A stretch of DNA of 64,000 nucleotides from Fontibacillus puldeungensis (GTDB lineage Bacteria; Bacillota; Bacilli; Paenibacillales; Paenibacillaceae): positions 186,001 through 250,000 of the forward strand of contig NZ_JBHTLM010000002.1 of assembly GCF_042678945.1 (NCBI RefSeq), in the 5' to 3' direction. Under the pieces are notes generated by a model. The model was not told the origin of the DNA. It saw nothing but the letters and a program-made list of their open reading frames with translations, and made no database searches. Below are positions 7,867 to 16,512 of the stretch, piece after piece. A program made the translations under genes and the position numbers. Within the stretch, counting starts at the first letter, position 1. Every line of letters starts with the position of its first letter.

Positions 7867-8751
7867 ATGAACAATCAATTATTGCAAAGCCGCATCAAAG
7901 GCTGCTTATTCGGCGTGGCGGTGGGGGATGCCCTTGGCGGGACGACGGAGTTTATGAGCGCCAGGGAGATTCAGGCCCGGTACGGGCATCTGGAGGACAT
8001 TATCGGTGGCGGAGTTTGGAGGCTTGCACCGGGCGAAGTGACCGACGATACGGCGATGACCGTATGCGTGGCGGAGGGGATTCTGGAGAACCCCGCGGAG
8101 CCGATGGAGAAGATCGGGCGTCTTTTTCTGGAGTGGTATAACACGAGGCCCAAAGATATCGGCAACATTATCCGCCATGTTTTTGAACGGTATGAGGGAG
8201 ACTGGTTTGAGACGGCTTTTGTTGCTGACCTGGAACTCGGGCAAAGCGGCGGGAACGGCTCCTTGATGAGATGCCTGCCGGTGGCGCTGGCTTATGCGGA
8301 TCTCGGTGAAATGGAGCGGGTAACTACGATGCAGTCGAGGATGACGCATTACGACCCGCGTTGTGATGAAGCCTGCAGGATATATAACCGGATAGCACAT
8401 CGTCTTCTTGGCGGTGAGGAACTTAGGGCAGCGATCCAAAGCGAGGTAGCTGGGACAATGTATGAAGACTCCATCAAGGCTGAACCGGACTGCGAACCGA
8501 GCGGTTTTGTCGTCCATACGTTTCTGTGGGTAGTACATATTCTCAGCAACGCAGCGAACTTTAGTGAGGTTGTCCAGCGGGCTGCGAATTTGGGCGGGGA
8601 CTCCGATACGATCGGAGCGATATCCGGCGGGTTAGCCGGTATTTACTACGGATATGAGGGAATTCCGGCAAAATACACCGAGGCGATCTTGATCAAAGAC
8701 CGGCTGAGCCAGATAGCGTCGAGGTTGTTCGCCCTGCAGACTTCATCATAG
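7867..8751 (+). CDS. ADP-ribosylglycohydrolase family protein
   Basis: The 294-residue protein belongs to the DraG/ARH hydrolases, which cleave ADP-ribose from proteins, nucleic acids or small molecules with two metal ions. Visible motifs are GVAVGDALGG (16-25), the metal-binding TDDTAM (59-64) and the second metal site GGDSDTIGAISGGLAG (243-258). All key aspartates are present. The ATG at 7867 has AAAGGAGGG upstream, 20 bp after the end of the tatD reading frame, so it is probably co-transcribed with kptA and tatD. Next to kptA, a role in removing ADP-ribose from nucleic acid or processing the kptA by-product is plausible but inferred. Confidence 0.92.
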   Translation: MNNQLLQSRIKGCLFGVAVGDALGGTTEFMSAREIQARYGHLEDIIGGGVWRLAPGEVTDDTAMTVCVAEGILENPAEPMEKIGRLFLEWYNTRPKDIGNIIRHVFERYEGDWFETAFVADLELGQSGGNGSLMRCLPVALAYADLGEMERVTTMQSRMTHYDPRCDEACRIYNRIAHRLLGGEELRAAIQSEVAGTMYEDSIKAEPDCEPSGFVVHTFLWVVHILSNAANFSEVVQRAANLGGDSDTIGAISGGLAGIYYGYEGIPAKYTEAILIKDRLSQIASRLFALQTSS

Positions 8752-8810
8752 TATTCTCCTAGGCACGCTTTTATCATCACAGTATTCTCCTACGCACACT
8801 TTTATCTAAG
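8750..8810. repeat. 31-bp direct repeat overlapping a stop codon
   Basis: AGTATTCTCCTA followed by GGCACGCTTTTATC begins inside the stop codon of the ADP-ribosylglycohydrolase gene and is repeated with few changes from 8781. It looks like a short tandem duplication. Bases 8811-8912 hold nothing recognised. Confidence 0.75.
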
Positions 8811-8912
8811 AAAACCGCATGATGCCGTCCTTTGAGTTAGTTAGTCTATTCTACATTTGAGTGATGGAAGGTTGCTTACACCCATTTGGTACTTGTCTCA
8901 CTGACCATCCGC

Positions 8913-9104
8913 TAGTAGATGTATTTGATGCATCTATTTCCGCACAAACTGAAGTTTTTGGAGTTTTAGTTGCATTTCGTACATTTAAAATGAAGCTATT
9001 TGCCTTGGCGGGTTCATTTTGCTGCTTTTAGCTGCACTTTCTGCATTTAAATGGCCAAAGGATCCAAATAGGCGGAATTTAACTGCAGAAAATACATTTA
9101 GTTT
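8913..9104. repeat. Four-unit intergenic element, family A, copy 2
   Basis: TGYA-N5-TRCA units begin at 8920, 8971, 9033 and 9084, with offsets 51, 62 and 51 bp, identical to copy 1. The third unit core, TGCACTTTCTGCA, is the same as in copies 1 and 5. The element is non-coding and is followed directly by a 36-bp minisatellite. Confidence 0.85.
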
Positions 9105-9154
9105 GTAAGTCCCAACGGTAACGGAAAGTTGCAAGGTAAGGGTAAGCCCTATTC

Positions 9155-9353
9155 GTAAAGGTAGGTTCCACGAGAACAGCAAGTTCTACGGTAAAGGTAG
9201 GTTCCACGAGAGTAGCAAGTTCGATGGTAAAGGTAGGTTCCACGAGAACAGCAAGTTCTACGGTAACGGTAGGTTCTACGAGAATAGCAAGTTCTACAGT
9301 AAAAGTAGGTTCTGCGGCAACAGCAAGTTTTACGGTATCAGTAGTTCCTAGCG
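9155..9353. repeat. 36-bp tandem repeat (minisatellite), about 5.5 copies
   Basis: Units start at 9155, 9191, 9227, 9263, 9299 and a partial one at 9335. The core is GTAAAGGTAGGTTCCACGAG followed by AACAGCAAGTTCTACG. On the minus strand it reads as a 12-residue repeat (VELAVLVEPTFT) in an open frame starting about 30 bp beyond the multicopper oxidase stop. No ribosome site was found for that frame, so it is treated as a DNA repeat. Units are adjacent with no spacers, so this is not a CRISPR array. Confidence 0.9.
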
Positions 9354-9435
9354 TAAGCGTAAGAGGAGGCCAGCCGATTTCGGCTGACCCCCATTTTTCA
9401 CTCGGCATATTGTTCTTTTGCTGATCGTTTGATTT

Positions 9436-10920
9436 CTACTCCGTTACATTCATAACCGTGATCAAGCCACCCATTTCACCCATCCCCGTATTCATTTCCC
9501 CGCCATTCATCGTATGGTCGAGAATATGACAGTGGAACATCCATTTGCCGAGGGAGCTTGCGCGCAGGGCGATGTCGGCGGTTTCGCCGGGACCGATCAG
9601 CACGGTGTTCATGGTCTCAACAGTTTTAACCGGGCTGCCGTTTCTCGCGATAAGCTGAAAATCCATGCCATGCAAATGCATCGTATGAACCTCCATGGTG
9701 TCGATGTTAATCAGCCGGATGCGGACGGTTTCTCCCTTTTTAACGTTTAGTGGAGGGGTATCCGGGTAGCTGACGCCGTTGATTGTGAAATAGTCCTGCT
9801 CCTCTTCCATCGTCGTATTCACGTGGAGGCCGGCGAGCAGCATCGTGTAATCATGATCGTATTTCGTTTGCGCCGTCAGATCGCCTGACCCGGAGGCAGG
9901 AACGAGCGGTGCCTTCGGATCAATGATGAATGCCCCATACATCCCGCCACCGATTTGCTTCATATCGTCATAGTGGGAGTGATACATAAATGTACCGGCG
10001 TGGCTTGCCGTAAACTCGTAGTCAAATGTTTTTCCCGGCTGAACCTCCTGCTGGGTTAGACCCGGTACGCCATCCATCGCATTAGGCAGCAAAATCCCGT
10101 GCCAATGGACCGTCGAAGGCTCTGGCAGATTGTTCACAAAATGAATCCGAACGCGGTCGCCCTCCGTTACCCGAAATGTAGGTCCTGCCACCTGTCCATT
10201 GTACGTCCAGGCCGTTGTGACGACACCTTGGACCGGAGACCAGTCATGCAGCTGGGCCGTCAGCGTAAATTCCTTCGTTCCGTCAGGTGCGATTACAGGA
10301 GTCATACCTTTACCGTTCAGCACGTCCGTCACCTTGGCGATTCCGGTTTTGAACTGCTCCACCGCCTCCGGTGTCGTAAACATCACTCGATGAAGGCCTG
10401 TATCAAACTTATAGTCTACATGGATCGCATCGGCCAATGCACTGGCAATGACCGACACCGTCCGGTTCATCATCATCGGCTCCGTTTCCGCGGGCAACAG
10501 CTGGCCGTTCCAGACTACGCTGCCGCCCATATGATCATGCATACCACTTCCATGCATCGTATGGTCCATCGCTGGATACATCCCATTGCCAACGATGACG
10601 GCATGGTGAATCGGGTCCCATTTGACCGGAAGATTCAACGCTTCGGCAACATCGCGGACCTGTACTCGGATTTCGCTCAGATCGCTGCTCTCCATGGCCG
10701 GATTAGGCAGCATTCGTCCATCCACCGTGACCTGAATTCCGGGGCCTTCTCCTGCTTCCCCTGTGGCTGATCCTGAGCTTGAGCCGCCCATATCCATAGC
10801 AACTGCTCTTGGGGAGAACGCTACCGAAGCTACCAGCAGGAGTGAACTAAGCATGATCCCCCATTTCATGTGTCGAGGGTGTTTTAACTTTGCCCATCTT
10901 GTCTGTTCGATTGTACTCAC
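9436..10920 (-). CDS. Secreted multicopper oxidase with N-terminal stalk-type domain
   Basis: This 494-residue extracytoplasmic oxidase carries all four copper motifs: HWHG (272-275), HSH (314-316), HTMHLHG (412-418) and HCHILDH (463-469), so the type 1 and trinuclear sites are complete. A signal peptide or anchor covers about residues 19-41 (MKWGIMLSSLLLVASVAF). Residues 62-185 resemble the copper amine oxidase N-terminal (stalk) domain and are methionine- and histidine-rich, fitting copper handling. Family members oxidise Cu(I), Mn(II) or phenolics; the exact substrate cannot be told. The GTG start at 10920 follows AGGAAAGGGG. It lies downstream of the PhoX-type gene on the same strand, separated by a hairpin. 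Confidence 0.92.
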   Translation of the reverse strand: MSTIEQTRWAKLKHPRHMKWGIMLSSLLLVASVAFSPRAVAMDMGGSSSGSATGEAGEGPGIQVTVDGRMLPNPAMESSDLSEIRVQVRDVAEALNLPVKWDPIHHAVIVGNGMYPAMDHTMHGSGMHDHMGGSVVWNGQLLPAETEPMMMNRTVSVIASALADAIHVDYKFDTGLHRVMFTTPEAVEQFKTGIAKVTDVLNGKGMTPVIAPDGTKEFTLTAQLHDWSPVQGVVTTAWTYNGQVAGPTFRVTEGDRVRIHFVNNLPEPSTVHWHGILLPNAMDGVPGLTQQEVQPGKTFDYEFTASHAGTFMYHSHYDDMKQIGGGMYGAFIIDPKAPLVPASGSGDLTAQTKYDHDYTMLLAGLHVNTTMEEEQDYFTINGVSYPDTPPLNVKKGETVRIRLINIDTMEVHTMHLHGMDFQLIARNGSPVKTVETMNTVLIGPGETADIALRASSLGKWMFHCHILDHTMNGGEMNTGMGEMGGLITVMNVTE

Positions 10921-10949
10921 TGGAAATAATCCCCTTTCCTGTTATAAAC

Positions 10950-10984
10950 GGAGAAAACCACCCAGCGGACTAGGCGGTTTCTCC
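10950..10984 (-). terminator. Hairpin between the PhoX-type and multicopper oxidase genes
   Basis: GGAGAAACCGCC and GGTGGTTTTCTCC (read on the minus strand) form a long stem with an 11-nt loop. The following T-tract is weak, so it may be a partial terminator or a transcript-stabilising hairpin. Confidence 0.55.
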
Positions 10985-11052
10985 TTAACGAAGCTGTTTT
11001 TGAAGCTCTATTCACACTCTATTGCTTGTTCCTTGCTTTCTTTCACATACGG

Positions 11053-13248
11053 CTACATGCCGATAAAGTGATTCCATGTACCTGAAGGGAACATGATTTT
11101 GCCTTTTACCTGCCCAGGTGTGGCTGGAAGCTGTACTTTCGCGCCGTCCATCGTAGCTGTTTTACTTCCAAGCGTAAACACAAGCTTGTGCGAGCCTTTG
11201 GTAACGACAATCGGCTTCTTAGGACCTTTCCAGGAAATCGCGGCGCCTGCTTTTTTAGCTTCATCTTTAATTACAATTAAGGACGAATCTGTAGAAGATT
11301 GATGGTTGTTACCGCCTTTCACTGGAACTGCTGGCGCTTCCTTCTCGAGTTGCTTTGCGCTAGGCAGTCCGGCAATATAGCCAACCATACCGGCTTTGCG
11401 GTTGTCGAAGTTCTGGTTGATGCTGTTCAGTACATCGGTCTTGAGTGGTTCAGGCACGATCATTTCGTCACCTGGGTGCTGCAGGTTGCTCATGATATAG
11501 CTGAAGCCGTTCAAATCATCAACCACTTGGAGGCCCGTTGCTTCCGCGCCGGCCGGAGTGCTCAAAATGCGGGAGAGCTGATGGGTATCGACATTGTAAG
11601 CCCAGAGATAGTTGTTGGCGTGCTTGCCGCTGTCCTCACCGATAAACAGGGTGCGCAGTGTTTCGGAATAGGACAGGTTGTCCGGGTTGGCTACCTTGTC
11701 GTCAGCAGCCGTGTTGCCCTTGGCATCCGGTGTGGCGAGATCCTCGCCCCATACCAAACCTTGCATCGTTTGCGGCACATACGCGCTGTTGATCGAATCG
11801 CCACTTTGATCTTTTTGCCCGTCGGTCAAAGCCAACTCATAGGTAACGCCTGCGGAAATTTTATCGACTTGGATGTCATCCGTAGGGTCGGTGCCTTTCT
11901 TGTCTTTCTCCATGGACTTCTCGACATAGGACATCGCGATATATGCTTTTTTGTCCTTGGCGTTTACTGTAACGCCTTCCATCTTGTTGAACTCGGAAGT
12001 GGCTCCCAGCATAGCGGCATAGCGACGGGATTCCAGGAATGCAGCCGCTTTCTCCATGCCAGGCTTCACTTTCAGGTATTCCACTTTGCCGCTAGGATAC
12101 GTTTTGATCGTTTTAAAGCCGTCAGCGGCTTTGTCAGAAGTTTCGAACAGGTCGCTGAATTTCAGACCTTTGTCGACAAACGCCTTTACTTCGTTGTCCG
12201 AAGCGTGTCCGAGCTTGATCCACTGCAGGTTCGCAGAGCCGCCGTTAGCTGCGCTGGTTTGAACCCATTTTGCCGCATATAGCGTACCAGCGGACAAATC
12301 CTTCGCTTGGTCGGCTACATACATAAACAGCATCGTGTTGCCGCCGTCGTCGCCAAAATATACGGTTTTGCTATCGGGAGCGACTTTGGCGAGCTCGTGG
12401 GAGAAGCGACCGAGGCTGTAGTGCTTTTGCACCGTCGAATTATTTTTGCTGTCTACGCTAACTTCCACGATATAGTTGTAGGCGTAAGGGTTGCCTTTTT
12501 TCGTGGTGTCTTGGTAGTAGGTTTGCACGAATGGATCCACATAGGTTTGTTTATGATCGGCTTCATAAGCACGCGCATCGGCATCGTACTCTTCACTGCC
12601 CAGGTGCGTATTCCAAGGCGACAGGGAACCGTTGCACGGAATCCACAGCCCGTCTACACCGGAAAAGTCTACTTTTTTCAAGGTAACCGGTTTTAATTCG
12701 CCAGTTTGTTTGTTCTGGTCAAGAGTCGTCAAGCTCATGCTCGCCGGAACAAGACCGTAAGCTGATTTGCCTGCGTTATTGGAAGTAATGTATTCATAAT
12801 GAGTAACAAGGGAAAGCGGATTGCCGCCGAGATCTGTCGGGGTCATTCCAGGCACTTGGAACAAGCTGTTGGAGTCCGGTGAATCGGAAACAGCAGGAAC
12901 GGGATTGTTCGGTACGCTGGTGTCCATAATCGGTTTACCTTTAGCATCAATGGACACGCCTGCAACCGTACCGCCGATCGAGTCCGTGGATTTGTACAGC
13001 GTTTTGTAGGTAAGCGGGAACGTCTTCACAGTGTTGTCGCTGTATGTAACTTTCACGGAGGCACCTGTGTACACTTTTGCCATTTGCTCAGCACCCGTTG
13101 GAGCAGCCATGCCGACAAACTCTACCGATTTCACAGAAGCATGTGCTGGGGGTACCGCAGCTTGAGCGGATAAGACAGATGGAAAAGCCAGAGTAAATCC
13201 AAGAATTGGGGCAAGCCACTTTTTGTTTATTTTACGTTTATATCGCAT
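11053..13248 (-). CDS. PhoX-type (DUF839) secreted phosphatase
   Basis: The 731-residue protein has a cleavable signal peptide (KKWLAPILGFTLAFPSVLSAQA, cleaved near residue 31) and then the DUF839/PhoX beta-propeller fold. Family cues include DFSGVDGLWIPCNGSLSPW (an invariant cysteine region near residue 200), LGSEEYDADARAYE, KTVYFGDDGGNTMLFMYVAD and the late NLSYSETLRTLFIGEDSG segment. PhoX enzymes are calcium/iron-dependent phosphomonoesterases exported during phosphate starvation. A four-repeat Pho box directly upstream strongly supports that role here. Residues after about 650 form a small beta-rich extension ending in WNHF. Catalytic residues were not checked one by one. Confidence 0.87.
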   Translation of the reverse strand: MRYKRKINKKWLAPILGFTLAFPSVLSAQAAVPPAHASVKSVEFVGMAAPTGAEQMAKVYTGASVKVTYSDNTVKTFPLTYKTLYKSTDSIGGTVAGVSIDAKGKPIMDTSVPNNPVPAVSDSPDSNSLFQVPGMTPTDLGGNPLSLVTHYEYITSNNAGKSAYGLVPASMSLTTLDQNKQTGELKPVTLKKVDFSGVDGLWIPCNGSLSPWNTHLGSEEYDADARAYEADHKQTYVDPFVQTYYQDTTKKGNPYAYNYIVEVSVDSKNNSTVQKHYSLGRFSHELAKVAPDSKTVYFGDDGGNTMLFMYVADQAKDLSAGTLYAAKWVQTSAANGGSANLQWIKLGHASDNEVKAFVDKGLKFSDLFETSDKAADGFKTIKTYPSGKVEYLKVKPGMEKAAAFLESRRYAAMLGATSEFNKMEGVTVNAKDKKAYIAMSYVEKSMEKDKKGTDPTDDIQVDKISAGVTYELALTDGQKDQSGDSINSAYVPQTMQGLVWGEDLATPDAKGNTAADDKVANPDNLSYSETLRTLFIGEDSGKHANNYLWAYNVDTHQLSRILSTPAGAEATGLQVVDDLNGFSYIMSNLQHPGDEMIVPEPLKTDVLNSINQNFDNRKAGMVGYIAGLPSAKQLEKEAPAVPVKGGNNHQSSTDSSLIVIKDEAKKAGAAISWKGPKKPIVVTKGSHKLVFTLGSKTATMDGAKVQLPATPGQVKGKIMFPSGTWNHFIGM

Positions 13249-13305
13249 TTGATAACATCGCCTTTCGATAATTGTTATGGAACATGAATCATCGTACTCC
13301 TACTT

Positions 13306-13343
13306 TGTTAACATGCAGTTAATTCCACGTTAAACTTTGTAAA
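13306..13343 (-). promoter_or_regulatory. Pho box (PhoP-binding direct repeats)
   Basis: Read on the minus strand, four hexamers lie in a row: TTTACA, TTAACG, TTAACT and TTAACA, spaced 10, 11 and 11 bp apart. This fits the Bacillus-type PhoP consensus TT(A/T/C)A(C/T)A with about 5-bp gaps. The block ends 57 bp before the PhoX-type start codon and has the same orientation as the gene, as expected for an activated promoter. Confidence 0.78.
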
Positions 13344-13498
13344 TATTTTCATATAGGAACTATTTTATTTTAGTAGAGATTGTTGCAAGGAATTCTAAAA
13401 TGTAATGACTTTCTCTTTTGAGGGGGATTGAATAATGGTTAGCAATCCAATTAACATTAATAAGTAAATGAATTCAGAGTGGATGGTGAAGTGAAGGT

Positions 13499-14734
13499 AT
13501 GCCGGATACCCAATATTTAAATGAAATAAAAGGCCAACTCAAGATTTCGATTCGACATAACTCAGACCGGGGATTTGTCCATTACAGCGGTTGCCTTCGC
13601 GTGAGCACAGAAATGTCATCCATCATAGAGTCAGCAGAAGCTCTTTCCGATCCTGTGATGACCTTTGATATTCTGATCATGGTGTTTAAAGAAGCTGTGA
13701 AGCTGATTAGTCATGCCGATGATTCCTCCGGAGCGCTTGGGGAAGTCGTTCGAAGTTGTACCTCGGTGATCCAACAATTATGCCAATCGGAAGATGAGGC
13801 GAACCAAAGCTATTTTTTTGAAACGATTATCAAAACGGCAAAGCTCAAAACGCTGAAGGATTGGCCGGATTTCGGCTATCAACTGATGGAGGCTGTCGTA
13901 TTTCTAGTTCACCATGATAAGCAGGTGCAAAGGGTTTTTGAAGTATTTGAGACGCTTGGCAGGCTGTACGATGGATCCAAGTATCCTGAAGAACATGTCA
14001 TTACCTACAAACTTCTGAAGCAATTGAAAGGCCGGGAGGTAGCTGACGACTATCTTATGGAGCATATTGATGTCGACCGACTCAGAGTCATAGCGGTGGA
14101 GGATGCTTTTTTAGAGGAAAGCTACGAAAAGGCCGAAAAACTCTGTATTCAGGCTTTGCACAAAGAGTACAGTTTTCAACGGAGATCGAAATGGGCAAAT
14201 TATCTAGAGCGAATATACACGGAAACCGCGAACCAGGAGAAATTGACTGAAATCGTTTATTACATTCTTGTTCAGGGACATCCAAGCTACTACAGTAAAC
14301 TCCAAGGCTTATATGAAGCGGCGGGAGTCTGGGAGCAAAAGAAAGAACCGATGCTATTGGATCTGTCAAAAAAATTACTTTCTAACGACTATGCTTCGGT
14401 GCTTGATCGGGCGGGCGAAACAGAGAAATTGTTGGAGCTGTTGAGTGAGAATAAACATCTTATTGAATACTATGGGAAAAAGGTAGCCCGGAAGTACCCG
14501 GAGAAGACTTACTCGATATATGAGGAATATATTATTAGCCAGACGGGGGAAGCGACGGAACGAAGAAAGTATAAAGAGGTATGCAAGCTTCTTAAAAACT
14601 ACTTTGATGCCGGAGCTCATCAGAGCAGTTTGCAGCTTATTGACCGCCTATGTGGGATGTATCCGCGGCGGCCAGCCATGCTGGACGAGTTTGGCAAGCT
14701 CAAAAAGAAATTGGAAAAGATGAAAAAAGCATAA
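13499..14734 (+). CDS. Alpha-helical repeat protein, resembling the C-terminal part of SWIM zinc-finger proteins
   Basis: The 411-residue protein is almost entirely alpha-helical. The N-terminal stretch (SIRHNSDRGFVHYSGC, then AVKLISHADDSSGALGEVV) resembles the DUF6880-like region that follows the SWIM zinc finger in larger proteins. The later part contains TPR-like helix pairs (YEKAEKLCIQAL, KKVARKYPEKTYSIYEEYI). No CxC...CxH SWIM motif is present, so it may be a shortened or stand-alone version; frames upstream do not supply the missing finger. The ribosome site (GTGAAGGT) is weak. Function unknown. It stands alone between PhoX and a family A element. Confidence 0.6.
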   Translation: MPDTQYLNEIKGQLKISIRHNSDRGFVHYSGCLRVSTEMSSIIESAEALSDPVMTFDILIMVFKEAVKLISHADDSSGALGEVVRSCTSVIQQLCQSEDEANQSYFFETIIKTAKLKTLKDWPDFGYQLMEAVVFLVHHDKQVQRVFEVFETLGRLYDGSKYPEEHVITYKLLKQLKGREVADDYLMEHIDVDRLRVIAVEDAFLEESYEKAEKLCIQALHKEYSFQRRSKWANYLERIYTETANQEKLTEIVYYILVQGHPSYYSKLQGLYEAAGVWEQKKEPMLLDLSKKLLSNDYASVLDRAGETEKLLELLSENKHLIEYYGKKVARKYPEKTYSIYEEYIISQTGEATERRKYKEVCKLLKNYFDAGAHQSSLQLIDRLCGMYPRRPAMLDEFGKLKKKLEKMKKA

Positions 14735-14851
14735 CACTACTCCTTGCTGTCGGCCCTTGCAGGTGGTCAGCAAAAGTGTACTTATATGCACATATGACGA
14801 ATGAAAAGTGAGTATCGGCCAGAATGGCTGGCCTTCTCATAATCTCGAACG

Positions 14852-15043
14852 CACTAACTGCATTTAGTACAGTTAATCTCGCCAAGATGCCAGCCTTAGA
14901 CATTTAGCTGCACAAAGTGCAGCTAAATGGAGCAAAACAGCTCACTCAAGCCCAATTGGCCTATTTTAGCTGCAGGTTTTGCAGTTAAAATTCAGAAATC
15001 CACAATTTGCCCGAAAATAGCTGTATAAAATGCATTTAGTAAT
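14852..15043. repeat. Four-unit intergenic element, family A, copy 3
   Basis: TGYA-N5-TRCA units begin at 14859, 14909, 14971 and 15022 (offsets 50, 62, 51). The second unit (TTTAGCTGCACAAAGTGCAG and onward) is an almost perfect palindrome. It fills most of the gap between the helical-repeat gene and the next terminator; 14735-14851 shows only a weak hairpin near 14744-14775. Confidence 0.85.
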
Positions 15044-15077
15044 GAATTTTGGCTATAACATTAACGATTTGCACATC

Positions 15078-15111
15078 AAAAGACCTGACGAAGATTTTCC
15101 GCCAGGTCTTT
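15078..15111. terminator. Bidirectional terminator
   Basis: AAAGACCTG and CAGGTCTTT flank a loop of about 16 nt, giving an A-run before and a T-run after the stem. It serves the minus-strand DUF4261 gene ending at 15131 and could also stop plus-strand transcription. Confidence 0.8.
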
Positions 15112-15130
15112 CATTAAACATAGATTGAAG

Positions 15131-16255
15131 TCAAAACTTAATCTTCAAACTCTCTCCGCCCACATACACGCCCTCGGAGCGGGTAATTGGCAGCTTCTGT
15201 TCCGCTGAGTAGCCGATCGTTTCGCCATCTTTAAGCGTGACATTCTGCTCGACGATGTAGGAGGAGATGTTAAGCAGAAAGTCATGCAGCTCATCAGGAG
15301 AGACCTGGCTGTCCAGCACTTCGATTTCATCCTTGCCAAATGATTTTAAACCGTAGGTATACCCGCTGAATCCGGCTTCCGTTTTGACAAGTCCATAGTA
15401 AACGAGGTTCATCAAAGGTAAGGTATTATCGGTTTTCATAATATCGGCCATTTCCAGATACAACTGAGGTTGAAACACGGTGCCGGATGTATAGATACCT
15501 ATCGCATTAGGGAGCTTCAAGCAGCTGGCCGCCAGCTTCGTATACAATCTGCCGCTGTCCAGGGAGGATCCTGAGCGGGTAATTACGGCCAGAATAATTT
15601 GAGCGACGTGAGTCTTGGTCACTTCCACCGCCTCAGGCCAGAGATAATTCGATTGAGCATTGTATTCGGCCTCGCCATCCGGTACGGGAGCTTCGACGAA
15701 ACTGACCGCCAATGTGGAACCGCCGACATCAAACACAAGGATGCCTTCTTTTTCTTCGCGAGCTTCTTGGCTCCCCTCAGGTGGCACGGTGGATATATTC
15801 CAGTCCTGCAGAAGGTGTTTCTTTATCAGTTCCATATCGCATTCCAGAGTGTTCAGCAGAACGAATCCGTTAAAAATACCGCCAGATCCGTTCGAATCGT
15901 CCTCTTGTTCATCGGTTTCAGCTTCTTCTATAGCAGCCGCCTGCTGCATCCAGTACTCGCGAATCATTTCTACCATAGCGATGGCTTCCTGCTCAGCGGT
16001 AGCGGGATCATACGGCTGCATTTCGCTAAATATATGGCCGCAGTGCTCGGTGTCGGTTGGACTCTCATAGCCGCCGCAGACGCCAAGCAGCCATTTTCCT
16101 AGCAGTGTTTTCTTGTACCTGAATATGTAGTAATGCATGCCGTGCAAATCAAACTGTCCTGCGATTTCGATTCTGCTGGGCTTCCGGCCGAGCTCATGTT
16201 CATCCTCCAGCCAGTTGATCATGGACTGTAAAGTCGCTTCCTGTTGGGATGTCAT
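15131..16255 (-). CDS. DUF4261 domain-containing protein
   Basis: The 374-residue protein has a DUF4261 domain in its C-terminal two thirds (GGSTLAVSFVEAPVPDGEAE, NYLWPEAVEVTKTHVAQIIL, SEGVYVGGESLKIKF). The N-terminal 110 residues contain a segment (HGMHYYIFRYKKTLLGKWLL) that looks like a separate small domain joined by an acidic linker (EAETDEQEDDSNGSGG). The molecular function of DUF4261 is unknown. No signal peptide or membrane helix is visible, so it should be cytoplasmic. The start is well supported by AAGGAGAGGACCGG. It is transcribed alone and divergently from the chemoreceptor. Confidence 0.82.
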   Translation of the reverse strand: MTSQQEATLQSMINWLEDEHELGRKPSRIEIAGQFDLHGMHYYIFRYKKTLLGKWLLGVCGGYESPTDTEHCGHIFSEMQPYDPATAEQEAIAMVEMIREYWMQQAAAIEEAETDEQEDDSNGSGGIFNGFVLLNTLECDMELIKKHLLQDWNISTVPPEGSQEAREEKEGILVFDVGGSTLAVSFVEAPVPDGEAEYNAQSNYLWPEAVEVTKTHVAQIILAVITRSGSSLDSGRLYTKLAASCLKLPNAIGIYTSGTVFQPQLYLEMADIMKTDNTLPLMNLVYYGLVKTEAGFSGYTYGLKSFGKDEIEVLDSQVSPDELHDFLLNISSYIVEQNVTLKDGETIGYSAEQKLPITRSEGVYVGGESLKIKF

Positions 16256-16512
16256 CCGGTCCTCTCCTTAAATATAGAAGTTTAGTTACTATAATAGAAT
16301 ATTCTACCAATTTGCTAGGTGTAATTCAATATTATAGATAACATCGGAACACCAGTTTTTGGGTTTGAGGCAATATTGTCATTTTTTTGTCCAAGGTTCG
16401 TTACGAAATAATGTCGTTTGTACTTTTTAGAATGACTGCTGACCATCCTATTTGATATAGTGGTGATTAACTATACCCCAGCTACGAATTACACAGAGGA
16501 GTGAACCCCCTT

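Noticed and set aside
9079..9408. Minus-strand open frame encoding a 12-residue repeat
   Set aside because: It is produced by the 36-bp tandem repeat, has no ribosome site, and its other parts run into family A sequence. Kept only as a repeat and a finding.
10099..10770. Plus-strand open frame of 223 codons
   Set aside because: It is antisense to the multicopper oxidase; its composition (many His, Arg, Met) reflects the metal-binding codons on the other strand.
11299..12282. Plus-strand open frame of 327 codons
   Set aside because: It is antisense to the PhoX-type gene, has no family features or ribosome site, and mirrors the codon pattern of the real gene.
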